Of a DNA stretch of 64,000 nucleotides, positions 1 through 6,924 are shown piece by piece. The translations under genes and the position numbers were made by a program. Under the pieces are notes generated by a model. That model ran no database searches and was not told the DNA's origin. It was given only the letters and a program-made list of their open reading frames with translations. The DNA is from Flavobacterium noncentrifugens (GTDB lineage: Bacteria; Bacteroidota; Bacteroidia; Flavobacteriales; Flavobacteriaceae): positions 62,001 through 126,000 of the forward strand of contig NZ_FNEZ01000004.1 in assembly GCF_900100375.1 (NCBI RefSeq), given 5' to 3'. Within the stretch, counting starts at the first letter, position 1. The number at the start of each line of letters is the position of its first letter.

Positions 1-540
1 CTACTGCGTAGTTTACAAATCTGAAAAACATTTGGATTTTGCCAGCCTTCACGCAAAGTCCATTTTGAAAAAACAAACTGTCTTGGATTTTCTAAGTCCA
101 ACATAGCTTGTTTGTCATGCAGGATCATTGATTTCTTTTTCAATGGCTTCGTCCTTTGTCTTTTGAGAAATATCCGGCATGGGTCGCAGAAAGGTCGACT
201 AAAGTTTTCCGAGATATGATTTGTAAAAGACATCTTTTTCTGTTTTCAGCAACTCTTTTACTTCTGCTTCAACGTATTGCTCTACAGTTTTTCGAACGTA
301 ACCATCTTTATTTCGATATTCTTCAATGTTATCGACAAAAAGTGTCAGCGGTTTGATTTTCACATCCCTTGTCAGCAAAGATTTTTCAATTTCAAAATGG
401 TGCTTGATTGCTTTTTGAATCATCGTTTCCTGCAACTTTTTCGGTATAAGAATACGGATTGTAAATGTCTTTCCTTCATAAACGGTCGCATTGCTCCTCG
501 TAGATCCTTTTGGGGAGCCTTCACAAAAGCCAAAACCGCT
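1..540 (-). pseudogene. Decayed type III restriction enzyme Res subunit (fragment)
   Basis: The minus strand encodes pieces of a type III restriction-modification Res helicase, in the right order but in changing frames. From about 510 to 199 it reads through KIKPLTLFVDNIEEYR. A one-base loss in an A-run near 205 then gives a stop, and the next frame continues with [13 protein letters not shown]. Further shifts near 150 and 125 move to EAIEKEIND and then to [17 protein letters not shown], which runs off the window. The last motif matches the family's REGWDNPNVFQ helicase motif, here with Q for D. The N-terminal portion is missing: family similarity stops about 100 bp before the att-like repeat. 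At least three frame breaks make it non-functional. The C-terminal endonuclease part, if it exists, lies outside the window. Confidence 0.8.
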
Positions 541-606
541 GTGCAGTTTTTACTTTTTTATTTCGCAAAAATTAAGAATATAAACTTTCGACGTTTTGCG
601 GAAATA

Positions 607-636
607 AAAAAAGCAGAAACTTTAGTTTCTGCTTTT
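607..636. terminator. Hairpin terminator beside the left att repeat
   Basis: Perfect 10-bp stem (611-620 with 625-634), loop ttta, flanked by A and T runs, so it could act in both directions. It sits directly next to the left tRNA-like repeat, just as another hairpin (44016-44049) sits close to the intact tRNA-Val. Confidence 0.6.
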
Positions 637-659
637 GTGGGCGATGAGGGTTTCGAACC
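635..659. repeat. Left att-like repeat (copy of tRNA-Val 3' end)
   Basis: ttgtgggcgatgaggg (635-650), one mismatch, then ttcgaacc (652-659). The same 25 positions, with one difference, occur at 44070-44094 inside the tRNA-Val gene, covering its acceptor and T-arm 3' half. This is the pattern left by site-specific integration into a tRNA 3' end. Confidence 0.75.
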
Positions 660-667
660 TAATCGCT
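638..667 (-). pseudogene. Truncated tRNA-Val-like remnant
   Basis: Read on the minus strand, the left repeat starts with GCGATTAG, which equals positions 3-10 of the intact tRNA-Val. It then jumps straight to GGTTCGAAACCC and the acceptor strand ATCGCCC. It looks like a tRNA-Val that has lost its D and anticodon arms. The 8-nt 5' match could be chance, but it lies exactly where such a deletion would put it. Confidence 0.4.
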
Positions 668-888
668 AATGCCGCGTAATATATAGCATTCTATAAGTTT
701 AAATTTTCAGTTCCTCGATATTGCGTCGAAGTCGAGCAATTATCATCAAGTCTTACAGCGTAAATTTACGGCTTATTATGGTATTAACCAAATAAATATC
801 AGGGAACTACACTAAAAAATGAATAGGTTATTGAAGTAGTTGCCGATTCGGGAGACGCTTTATTCTCCGCCCTTCGCATATATCTGAA
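668..888. other. Gene-free left end of the element
   Basis: No coding region is supported here. The stretch holds a perfect 12-bp palindrome (cgtaaatttacg, 759-770), which could be a recombinase or accessory-protein site next to the left end. Nothing else is recognised. Confidence 0.4.
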
Positions 889-1089
889 CTACCCAAAAAT
901 CGTCTTTTCAACCTGTTCAATATTTAATCCTGTGTGATTGCAGAATTCTTCTATCGTAACAAACTTAACGGCTTTATTTAAGGCGTTCGCGATCTCATGC
1001 AATACTCTAAGACTTTGGCGGTAGCTTTGACCTGTAACGAGCTCTACGTCGTTTGTGGTGATGCAGATCCGCCTTCCCATAGTTTTCAT
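889..1089 (-). CDS. Small conserved element protein, 66 aa
   Basis: Sixty-six residues beginning MKTMGRRICITTNDVELVTG, with no signal peptide or membrane segment. The body is predicted helical and has an HTH-like C-terminal half (IEEFCNHTGLNIEQV). I think similar short proteins occur near the ends of Bacteroidetes integrative elements, but I cannot name a family. It is isolated, close to the left end, and points toward the att repeat. A DNA-binding or recombination accessory role is only an inference. Confidence 0.55.
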   Translation of the reverse strand: MKTMGRRICITTNDVELVTGQSYRQSLRVLHEIANALNKAVKFVTIEEFCNHTGLNIEQVEKTIFG

Positions 1090-1404
1090 ACTCTAACCAT
1101 ACCTTTGACTAGGCTTTGAGTAATCTCAAAGTGCTAGTATCTATTTCTAAGAACTGTTTAAAAATAATAAAATTTCTAATTGCTTCGACAAGGGCAAATT
1201 ACGGGCTTTTATCGGCTCATTTTCGTGACAATTTTGTCGATTGATGACAATTTTGTCGGTTTGGTATTTCCTGTATAGGTTGTGCTTTTTTATGTGGTGG
1301 ATTAATATAAGTTTTGTTTCAGAATCAGTCGAAATTATGTTGCAACGATAATCGAAATGAGGAGTGAAAATGAAAGTGAGTATTAATCGTAAAATGTAGA
1401 AATT
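1090..1404. other. Intergenic region upstream of the 1405 cassette
   Basis: AT-rich and without a supported gene. It carries two tandem near-palindromes (1226-1239 and 1245-1258; separate entry). Just before the first gene is a purine-rich stretch (gaggag, near 1360). The minus-strand open frame at 1147-1485 overlaps the 1405 gene and has no protein-like features, so I leave it out. Confidence 0.5.
1226..1258. promoter_or_regulatory. Tandem operator-like repeats
   Basis: tgacaattttgtcg occurs at 1226-1239 and again at 1245-1258, a 19-bp period. Each copy is a GACAA/TTGTC inverted repeat. Eleven bases of its complement (acaaaattgtc) recur at 19196-19206, just upstream of the excisionase-like gene. 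The spacing and symmetry fit a dimeric repressor, and the location fits control of the 1405 cassette. Confidence 0.4.
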
Positions 1405-2163
1405 ATGGCTAGACAGACTGGCATAATCAAGCTGAAGGGAACCATTGGTGGTATGACCTTCTACAAAACTTCCGCAGACGGGCACTTGGTGCGTGAGAAA
1501 GGCGGAATTGAGAAAAGCAGGATTGAGAGTGATCCTGCGTTTCAGAGAACCCGTGAAAATGGTTCGGAATTCGGGCGAGCCGGGAAAGCCGGTAAAATGC
1601 TGAGGACGGCGCTTCGTGCGCTGCTTATTAATTCTGCCGATGGCAGAATGGTGAGCAGGCTGACGCAGAAAATGGTGAAAGTTATCCAGGCTGACCTAGT
1701 GAACGAGAGAGGACTTAGAAATGTGATTGACGGCGAAGCCGAATTGCTTTTAGGCTTTGAGTTCAACATCAGGGGAAAATTGGGAACTACAATGTATGCG
1801 CCCTACGTCGCGGCCATTGACCGCGTAAGCGGTGAAATTACCGTTGACATTGCGCCGTTTGTTCCGGCAAACATGGTTGTTGCGCCATCGGGCACTACGC
1901 ATTACAAAATTATCTCTGGCGGAGCCGAGATCGATTTTGAAAATGAGGTTTTCACGGTGGACACATCGGAAACGGCAATCTTGCCTTGGGATGCGACACC
2001 GACTGTTGCCGTGAGCCAAACCAATCAGGTTACGGCTGCGAGTACCAAGCCGCTATTTTTAGCGCTTGGGATTGAATTCTACCAAGAAGTTAACGGTGCA
2101 ATGTACCCATTGAAAAATGGTGCGTTTAACCCACTGGCTTTGGTAAAAGTTAGCGGATTGTAA
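1405..2163 (+). CDS. Conserved hypothetical protein, 252 aa
   Basis: A soluble protein with no signal peptide. It has a glycine-rich N-terminus (KLKGTIGGMTFYKT), a basic helical stretch around residues 45-100, then a beta-rich C-terminal half with short repeated Ala/Thr/Val segments. I recognise it as a recurring Bacteroidetes protein of unknown function, not as any named family. It is the first gene of a four-gene plus-strand cassette. The next gene starts 1 nt after its stop, so they are probably cotranscribed. The arrangement resembles a small phage-like module, but the sequence shows no capsid or tail signature. Confidence 0.8.
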   Translation: MARQTGIIKLKGTIGGMTFYKTSADGHLVREKGGIEKSRIESDPAFQRTRENGSEFGRAGKAGKMLRTALRALLINSADGRMVSRLTQKMVKVIQADLVNERGLRNVIDGEAELLLGFEFNIRGKLGTTMYAPYVAAIDRVSGEITVDIAPFVPANMVVAPSGTTHYKIISGGAEIDFENEVFTVDTSETAILPWDATPTVAVSQTNQVTAASTKPLFLALGIEFYQEVNGAMYPLKNGAFNPLALVKVSGL

Positions 2164-2164
2164 A

Positions 2165-2560
2165 ATGGTGCTTATCCTGAAAAGGACTTATTTCCCGGAA
2201 GGAACAAATGGAAAACTCGAATGCGAAGGCAAGCTGATCTGTAACACAATCGAGCTGCCGTGGAAAAATAACGAGAGAAGGGTTTCCTGCGTTCCTGAAG
2301 GGAAATATTTTTTATCCAAAAGGTATAGCAAAAAGCATAAATGGCATATCGAAGTTAGAAATGTCTTTGGTAGAAGCGGCATTTTATTTCATCCGGCCAA
2401 CAATGCCATGAAGGAACTGAATGGCTGCATTGCACCGGTGACAAAGATTTCGGGAGCCGGTTTAGGGCTTATGTCACGAAAGGCTTGTACAACTTTTAAA
2501 ACTTTAGTTTACAAAGCTTTAGACAAAAACGAGAAAGTAGTTTTAATTATCCAATCTTAA
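2165..2560 (+). CDS. DUF5675 family protein
   Basis: 131 aa. The features that suggest DUF5675 are an N-terminal LILKRTYFPEGTNGKL, a TIELPWKNNERRVSCVPEG core, then HIEVRNVFGRSGILFH and a GCIAP segment near residue 85. The family is common in phages and mobile elements of Bacteroidetes. A link to peptidoglycan or lysis has been suggested by context, but its reaction is not established. The gene begins 1 nt after the preceding stop and is followed by two small membrane proteins, which fits a lysis-like cassette. Its conserved His and Cys residues (GILFH, GCIAP) would be the first to test. Confidence 0.75.
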   Translation: MVLILKRTYFPEGTNGKLECEGKLICNTIELPWKNNERRVSCVPEGKYFLSKRYSKKHKWHIEVRNVFGRSGILFHPANNAMKELNGCIAPVTKISGAGLGLMSRKACTTFKTLVYKALDKNEKVVLIIQS

Positions 2561-2570
2561 ATTGATCATC

Positions 2571-2822
2571 ATGAATGTCATCAATAGAGCGCAAGCTCCA
2601 ACTCCAAAATTTTTCAAAGTCCTCAGAACCATCGGGATTATAATGCTCGCCGTAAGCGGCAGCATATTAACGGCGCCCGTAACTCTTCCTGCTGCGATAA
2701 TCAGCGTAGCTGGTTACGTCGCTGTCGCCGGAGGCGTTTTATCGGCTGTAAGCCAAGTTACTGTCGAAGACATTAGCAAAGCTTCACAAGAAATTGAAAA
2801 TAAGGCGCGCGATGGAAACTAA
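2571..2822 (+). CDS. Small membrane protein, 83 aa
   Basis: I chose the ATG at 2571 (MNVINRAQAP) over the upstream TTG. A basic, soluble N-terminus is followed by two closely spaced hydrophobic segments (residues about 20-40 and 44-62, rich in Gly, Ala, Ile and Val) and a short charged tail. The size and topology resemble holins or similar small phage-type membrane proteins, but I recognise no family. Its last 11 nt overlap the next gene, which points to translational coupling. Confidence 0.65.
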   Translation: MNVINRAQAPTPKFFKVLRTIGIIMLAVSGSILTAPVTLPAAIISVAGYVAVAGGVLSAVSQVTVEDISKASQEIENKARDGN

Positions 2823-2988
2823 TATTTCCCTCAAAACAGGAACCGCAGCGGGAACATTGTTAAGCATTTTGCCTAATCTTCATTCTGAAGACATTGCCAA
2901 AACAATTATATTAGCGGTACTTGGAGCAGTTGTAAGTTTTACTGCGAGTTTGCTCTTAAAAACGCTTACAAAAATTAGAAAGAAATAA
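2812..2988 (+). CDS. Small holin-like membrane protein, 58 aa
   Basis: Starts at METNISLKTGTA (ATG 2812), overlapping the previous gene by 11 nt. Hydrophobic stretches at residues about 12-20 and 28-48 precede a strongly basic C-terminus (LLKTLTKIRKK). It is the last gene of the 1405-2988 cassette, followed by a terminator at 3027-3054. The holin-like idea rests on size, charge and position beside a DUF5675 gene. Confidence 0.6.
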   Translation: METNISLKTGTAAGTLLSILPNLHSEDIAKTIILAVLGAVVSFTASLLLKTLTKIRKK

Positions 2989-3026
2989 TCCGGTTTTGAT
3001 TGGTAACCTTTTCCGGATTAAATTAG

Positions 3027-3054
3027 AAAGCCTGTTTCATACGAAGCAGGCTTT
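3027..3054 (+). terminator. Rho-independent terminator of the 1405-2988 cassette
   Basis: Stem aaagcctg (3027-3034) with caggcttt (3047-3054), extended by a T.G pair and further pairs towards a tetraloop, followed by a short T-run. It also lies between this cassette and the end of the convergent kinase gene. Confidence 0.75.
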
Positions 3055-3098
3055 TTAATTTGTGAATTCTGATTTGCAGTTTGGTTGGAGACGTTGTT

Positions 3099-4586
3099 TT
3101 AATAGCGCCGCAAATCATGAGTCATTTGTTTTCCAATTATTTTACCATTTTCGTCACGAACGTAAAACGCTTTATAACCAATTTCTATTAATTTCTTAAT
3201 ATAATTTCTGAATTCAATAACTCCTATTTTCCCATGGCGACCATCATACGTTGCTGGCGTTAAATTGTAGGAAGAAGTCTTTCTAAATATTACGAGGTTA
3301 CCTTTAGTAAGACGAGTTAGATATCGATACTGTTTCGGTCTTTCATTATAACCATCGTCATATTTTTCATAATAATTTTCAATATAATCATATTTCATAT
3401 ATTGCTGTGGCTCAAGTTCTATTAACTCTTCTGCTCCGTCGTAAGACGAATAAATATGGTCAACGGAATCTAATTCTAAATAAAAATAATTCCATTCGAA
3501 ATCTTCATTAAAGGAGCAAAATGATAGTTTTTTAGGTTTTACCAAATAGGTCGTTCCACAATCTAATTCAATAAAACCTCTTTCTGTGGATATTTTCGCA
3601 CCTTCTAAGTCCAGGCCACCACCGTTGTCAAAAAACATATGATTAAGCGCTTTTATTCCGCCAACTATATTTAAAATATTGCAAATTGATCGGAGGTCTG
3701 TCCATTCTGCATATTCAGGAATATTTGAAGGAAACAATTTAAATTGTACAGTTTTCCAATCCAGATCATTTCTTTTGTAAAAATTTTCTTGAGTTTCTTT
3801 CCATTCGTTCAAGACTTCAAAAAATTCGACAATAGAAGGGCGAAGTTCAGGATTATTCTCAGTTGATTTTACTAATAATTCCTCAAGAATGTTTAAGTAA
3901 ATATCGGGTACGTAATTAGCTAGCCCGATTGAACCTGTCGCAGAATATTGTCCTTCAAAACCTTTTTCAATGCCAGTTAACAGTATCCACATAGTTTTAG
4001 AAAGACTATATACATCTGCTAAAATTCCATTTGATTTTTCAGGATTGTTTCGCATTTCTGGGGCAATTGTCCATCTAGGCCCTAACGCACTTCCTATAAT
4101 AGTTAAGTCACCTTGTTTGTCTGGGTAATCAACTAAACCAAAGTCTCCGATAATATAAATTTCATGAAAAAATAAGTTTTGCGGTTTGATATCGCGGTGG
4201 GAAACGCCTCTAGCATGTAACTCAATAAGTATTTTTGAAATTTCAAGTACAGCTTCAATCTTCACAATAGAGGGCTTGTCGGACAAATACTCGTGCAAAG
4301 GTTTTGTTTTTGGCATTATATACCAAAGGGTTTCAGAGTCATTCGACGATTGATCGAAGATCTTCATTACTCCATTTATATCTTGGTTTTCCTTGATAAT
4401 TTTAACTTCATCTAAAAATCTTGTTCTTGAAGTTTCGTGTGTTTTCTTAAGAAGTTTGATGACTTCTTGTTTGCCACTATTTAAATTTTCGGCTACCCAA
4501 ACGGAACTATTTCCACCAGATGCAATATTTCTAATTAACTTCCAATCTCCGAAAGTTTCTTCAGAGGAAAATGTTTTCTTTGCCAT
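3099..4586 (-). CDS. Ser/Thr protein kinase with C-terminal extension
   Basis: 495 aa. The N-terminal 260 residues are a eukaryotic-type (Hanks) kinase: Gly-rich loop ASGGNSSVWVA (22-32), catalytic Lys44, HRDIKPQN loop (130-137), DFG (148-150) and an APE-like IAPEM (about 174). All catalytic residues are present, so it should be active. Residues about 270-495 form a separate acidic, Tyr-rich domain that I do not recognise. There is no membrane segment, unlike PASTA kinases. Such soluble kinases on islands often belong to defence systems (for example abortive-infection kinases), but here that role is inferred from location only. The next minus-strand gene lies 158 bp upstream, so an operon is possible. 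Confidence 0.85.
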   Translation of the reverse strand: MAKKTFSSEETFGDWKLIRNIASGGNSSVWVAENLNSGKQEVIKLLKKTHETSRTRFLDEVKIIKENQDINGVMKIFDQSSNDSETLWYIMPKTKPLHEYLSDKPSIVKIEAVLEISKILIELHARGVSHRDIKPQNLFFHEIYIIGDFGLVDYPDKQGDLTIIGSALGPRWTIAPEMRNNPEKSNGILADVYSLSKTMWILLTGIEKGFEGQYSATGSIGLANYVPDIYLNILEELLVKSTENNPELRPSIVEFFEVLNEWKETQENFYKRNDLDWKTVQFKLFPSNIPEYAEWTDLRSICNILNIVGGIKALNHMFFDNGGGLDLEGAKISTERGFIELDCGTTYLVKPKKLSFCSFNEDFEWNYFYLELDSVDHIYSSYDGAEELIELEPQQYMKYDYIENYYEKYDDGYNERPKQYRYLTRLTKGNLVIFRKTSSYNLTPATYDGRHGKIGVIEFRNYIKKLIEIGYKAFYVRDENGKIIGKQMTHDLRRY

Positions 4587-4744
4587 AGATTCGATAGAAT
4601 TCTCCGCAACGCTCGGCCACTAGTCGTGGTTGAGAAGGATCGGGATGAGTTCAGTATGTCGAAGATAAACTTTCTTATTGAAATTGCAATTTCCACTACC
4701 AAAATTTCGGCGATTACTGCCAGCGGTAGTTAATGTCTATCAAC

Positions 4745-6157
4745 TCAGCGATAGTTTTTAATCCTAGATATTTTCACCTTTACGTTTCCCATTTTCTTCT
4801 CACTAAGTAGTTGGGTAAACTGAGTTTGGTTAATTACGATTTCAGGGCATTTAGGTCCAAGTATGATATCAGTTAATTCTAAAGGTAAGGCCTTATCATT
4901 TAGACTTATTACCATAAAAGGATTTAAAATCTTGTGCGAGGTTGTTAAACACCATTTTTTATCTAACGAATGGGGGTTAAAACCATTGAAAGCCTCACCC
5001 TTGATGTTATTTTGATCATTCTGAATCAATAATAGTCTTACTTCTTTTTCTGGTGCATATTCAAATGATTTAAAAAAGTGCTTCCATATTGACAAAGTGC
5101 GAAATTGAAATGAATCTCTGATAATAACTTTAACGAAATCAATTATATGTGCAATTAATTCCAACTCTGGATGATAATTTTCTCCATTGACTTCAACTCC
5201 ATAGTTTATCTTTCGAATTTGTAAACCGGGAATATCTTTTTGTTCCTTAAGTCTAAATACTAAGCACCCGCCTTTACAATCATCACCATACAGCCGCCAT
5301 TGGATCAAATCGTCATTTAACGTTGAGCTACAAAGTATAAATCGTCTATTCAGTCTATCAACATCTTTAGGCGTTTTAAATGGTATAAAATTTTGGTCAA
5401 GGTAAGTTTCAACGTAACCAACTTCTGATATATCGTTCATTCCGGCTATTCCGTTTAACCGTAAACTTTCTTTATCAATTGTAGAAAATATGGTGTCTAG
5501 ATTTGTGTACCTGTAGATAGACTCATTTTGATTCACCTCATCAATCAAGATTTTAAATAATCTATTCTCTAAATTTTCTAGCTTTCTTATATCGTTCGAT
5601 ATATGATAAAACTGTCCATTTTTATCGTACTGTAAGTTTTTAACAACGTTTTCTCTAGTAAGAAGTTGAAGAAGGATTTCTTTTTTGGAATTTAATTTGT
5701 GATTTCTATCAAATGAGGCGAAGAAATTTGAGACCACATTTTCAATTCCTTCGGCTATTGCGTTTTTTACCCTTTTTATTTCTTCTTCGCTTGGAATCTC
5801 TAATAAGAACAACAATAGTTCCGCAGCATTTTCAAAATCCCTTATTTGGTTAGAAAACCTATTTAAAACTTTATGGATGGTTCCATTCGATAAGATTAGA
5901 AACTTAAAACTAACTTCAAGAGGTACAAATGCCTCGAACATATCTTGTAAATTAATTTGCTTGCCCCTTGGTTTAAATTCAAAAATTGCTAGGCTCTCAT
6001 TTTCTCGAAGTAATATGGCGTCAAGCATTTTAAATTTTCCTTCGAAGTGTGTATAAGTATCAACAACAAGTTTCAAATCTTTTCTCTCATGGACTAACCT
6101 CGAAAAACTTTCAATAAATTCTTGTATTCTTTGGTAATTTTCAGAATAATTTTCCAT
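4745..6157 (-). CDS. PD-(D/E)XK nuclease-like / DUF2971 fusion protein
   Basis: 470 aa. Residues about 25-65 read as a restriction-like nuclease core: hydrophobic strand, Asp46 (KMLDAILL), then the E60-F-K62 motif (AIFEFKPRG). Residues about 215-420 resemble DUF2971: YRYTNLDTIFSTI, NDISEVGYVE and a FILCSSTLNDDLIQW segment. DUF2971 proteins are frequent in defence islands and are of uncertain activity. No signal peptide or membrane segment is present. The gene follows the XRE regulator's terminator and precedes the kinase in the same direction. A DNA-targeting defence role is an inference. Confidence 0.65.
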   Translation of the reverse strand: MENYSENYQRIQEFIESFSRLVHERKDLKLVVDTYTHFEGKFKMLDAILLRENESLAIFEFKPRGKQINLQDMFEAFVPLEVSFKFLILSNGTIHKVLNRFSNQIRDFENAAELLLFLLEIPSEEEIKRVKNAIAEGIENVVSNFFASFDRNHKLNSKKEILLQLLTRENVVKNLQYDKNGQFYHISNDIRKLENLENRLFKILIDEVNQNESIYRYTNLDTIFSTIDKESLRLNGIAGMNDISEVGYVETYLDQNFIPFKTPKDVDRLNRRFILCSSTLNDDLIQWRLYGDDCKGGCLVFRLKEQKDIPGLQIRKINYGVEVNGENYHPELELIAHIIDFVKVIIRDSFQFRTLSIWKHFFKSFEYAPEKEVRLLLIQNDQNNIKGEAFNGFNPHSLDKKWCLTTSHKILNPFMVISLNDKALPLELTDIILGPKCPEIVINQTQFTQLLSEKKMGNVKVKISRIKNYR

Positions 6158-6322
6158 AGTTTTTCATATATTTCTAGTGGTGGTTTAGTTTTAGGATTGT
6201 TCATTAACTTATGTATACACGAATCAATATAATGAAATAATTCAGGCGTGAGATAAAAAAGTACATTGGACTGTGAAGCTATTAATTTGTATCTTTTTTC
6301 GTTTCAAATAAGATCACTAAAA
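6158..6322. other. Short intergenic segment, nothing recognised
   Basis: AT-rich DNA between the nuclease-DUF2971 gene start and the terminator of the XRE gene. It must contain the promoter of the 6157 gene, but I cannot place a confident -33/-7 pair. Confidence 0.3.
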
Positions 6323-6352
6323 TAAATAGCCTTTCAAAAGAAAGGCTATTTA
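6323..6352 (-). terminator. Terminator of the 6371-6757 XRE gene
   Basis: A perfect 13-bp stem (6323-6335 with 6340-6352) with an aaaa loop, directly downstream of the minus-strand XRE gene. Confidence 0.8.
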
Positions 6353-6370
6353 TGCAATATGGCATTTTAA

Positions 6371-6757
6371 TTATTTATTATTAAGCAACTTTTCTAAATA
6401 TCCGTTTTTCTCCTTTTCGGCAGCAAGTAACCTTTCGTATAATTCTAAGATTTTTTCAATTGGATTAATAGTGCATAAATAATTATTGTTGTTTGAACTG
6501 TTATCTGTAAAAGTATTAGATATAATATTAAAAACAGCTTCCTCAGAAAAGTTCTTAATTGCTTCCACTGTTACACCTAATTCTTTAGCGATTAATTCCA
6601 ATTTGTCTTCGTCGACTTTGTCACTATTTTCAATATGCGAAATAGTTTGCTGACTTACTCCTATTGCAAATGCTAGGGCATCTTGTTTTATTCCGCGCAG
6701 TTCGCGAAGACGGCCAATATTACGCCCAATATGTTTAGGTTTTGTTTCTGTGCTCAT
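6371..6757 (-). CDS. XRE-family HTH regulator with coiled tail
   Basis: 128 aa. Residues 8-70 form a Cro/CI-type helix-turn-helix (GRNIGRLRELRGIKQDALAF, then VSQQTISHIE). An Asn/Ser-rich linker and a C-terminal amphipathic helix (LELYERLLAAEKEKNGYLEK) follow; the helix probably dimerises. This layout is common for Bacteroidetes regulators. It is divergent from the 6925 HEPN-like gene, with about 170 bp between them, so it may control that gene as well as itself. Confidence 0.8.
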   Translation of the reverse strand: MSTETKPKHIGRNIGRLRELRGIKQDALAFAIGVSQQTISHIENSDKVDEDKLELIAKELGVTVEAIKNFSEEAVFNIISNTFTDNSSNNNNYLCTINPIEKILELYERLLAAEKEKNGYLEKLLNNK

Positions 6758-6924
6758 AGGTCAAAGATATAAATTCTGTGAAAATTCCGCATGAGTAAAA
6801 AACCAATAACGGTTTATAAACCACCAATGCGTTCTGTTGTACACGGTTGCAAAGCGTATTTACTTGCAGTGACATTGACAAAAATACAATTTTTAAAACA
6901 TGTTTCACTTTAAATCCTAAAATT

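Noticed and set aside
1147-1485. 112-aa minus-strand open frame upstream of the 1405 gene
   Set aside because: Overlaps the 5' end of a clear gene and the operator repeats, and has no recognisable features.
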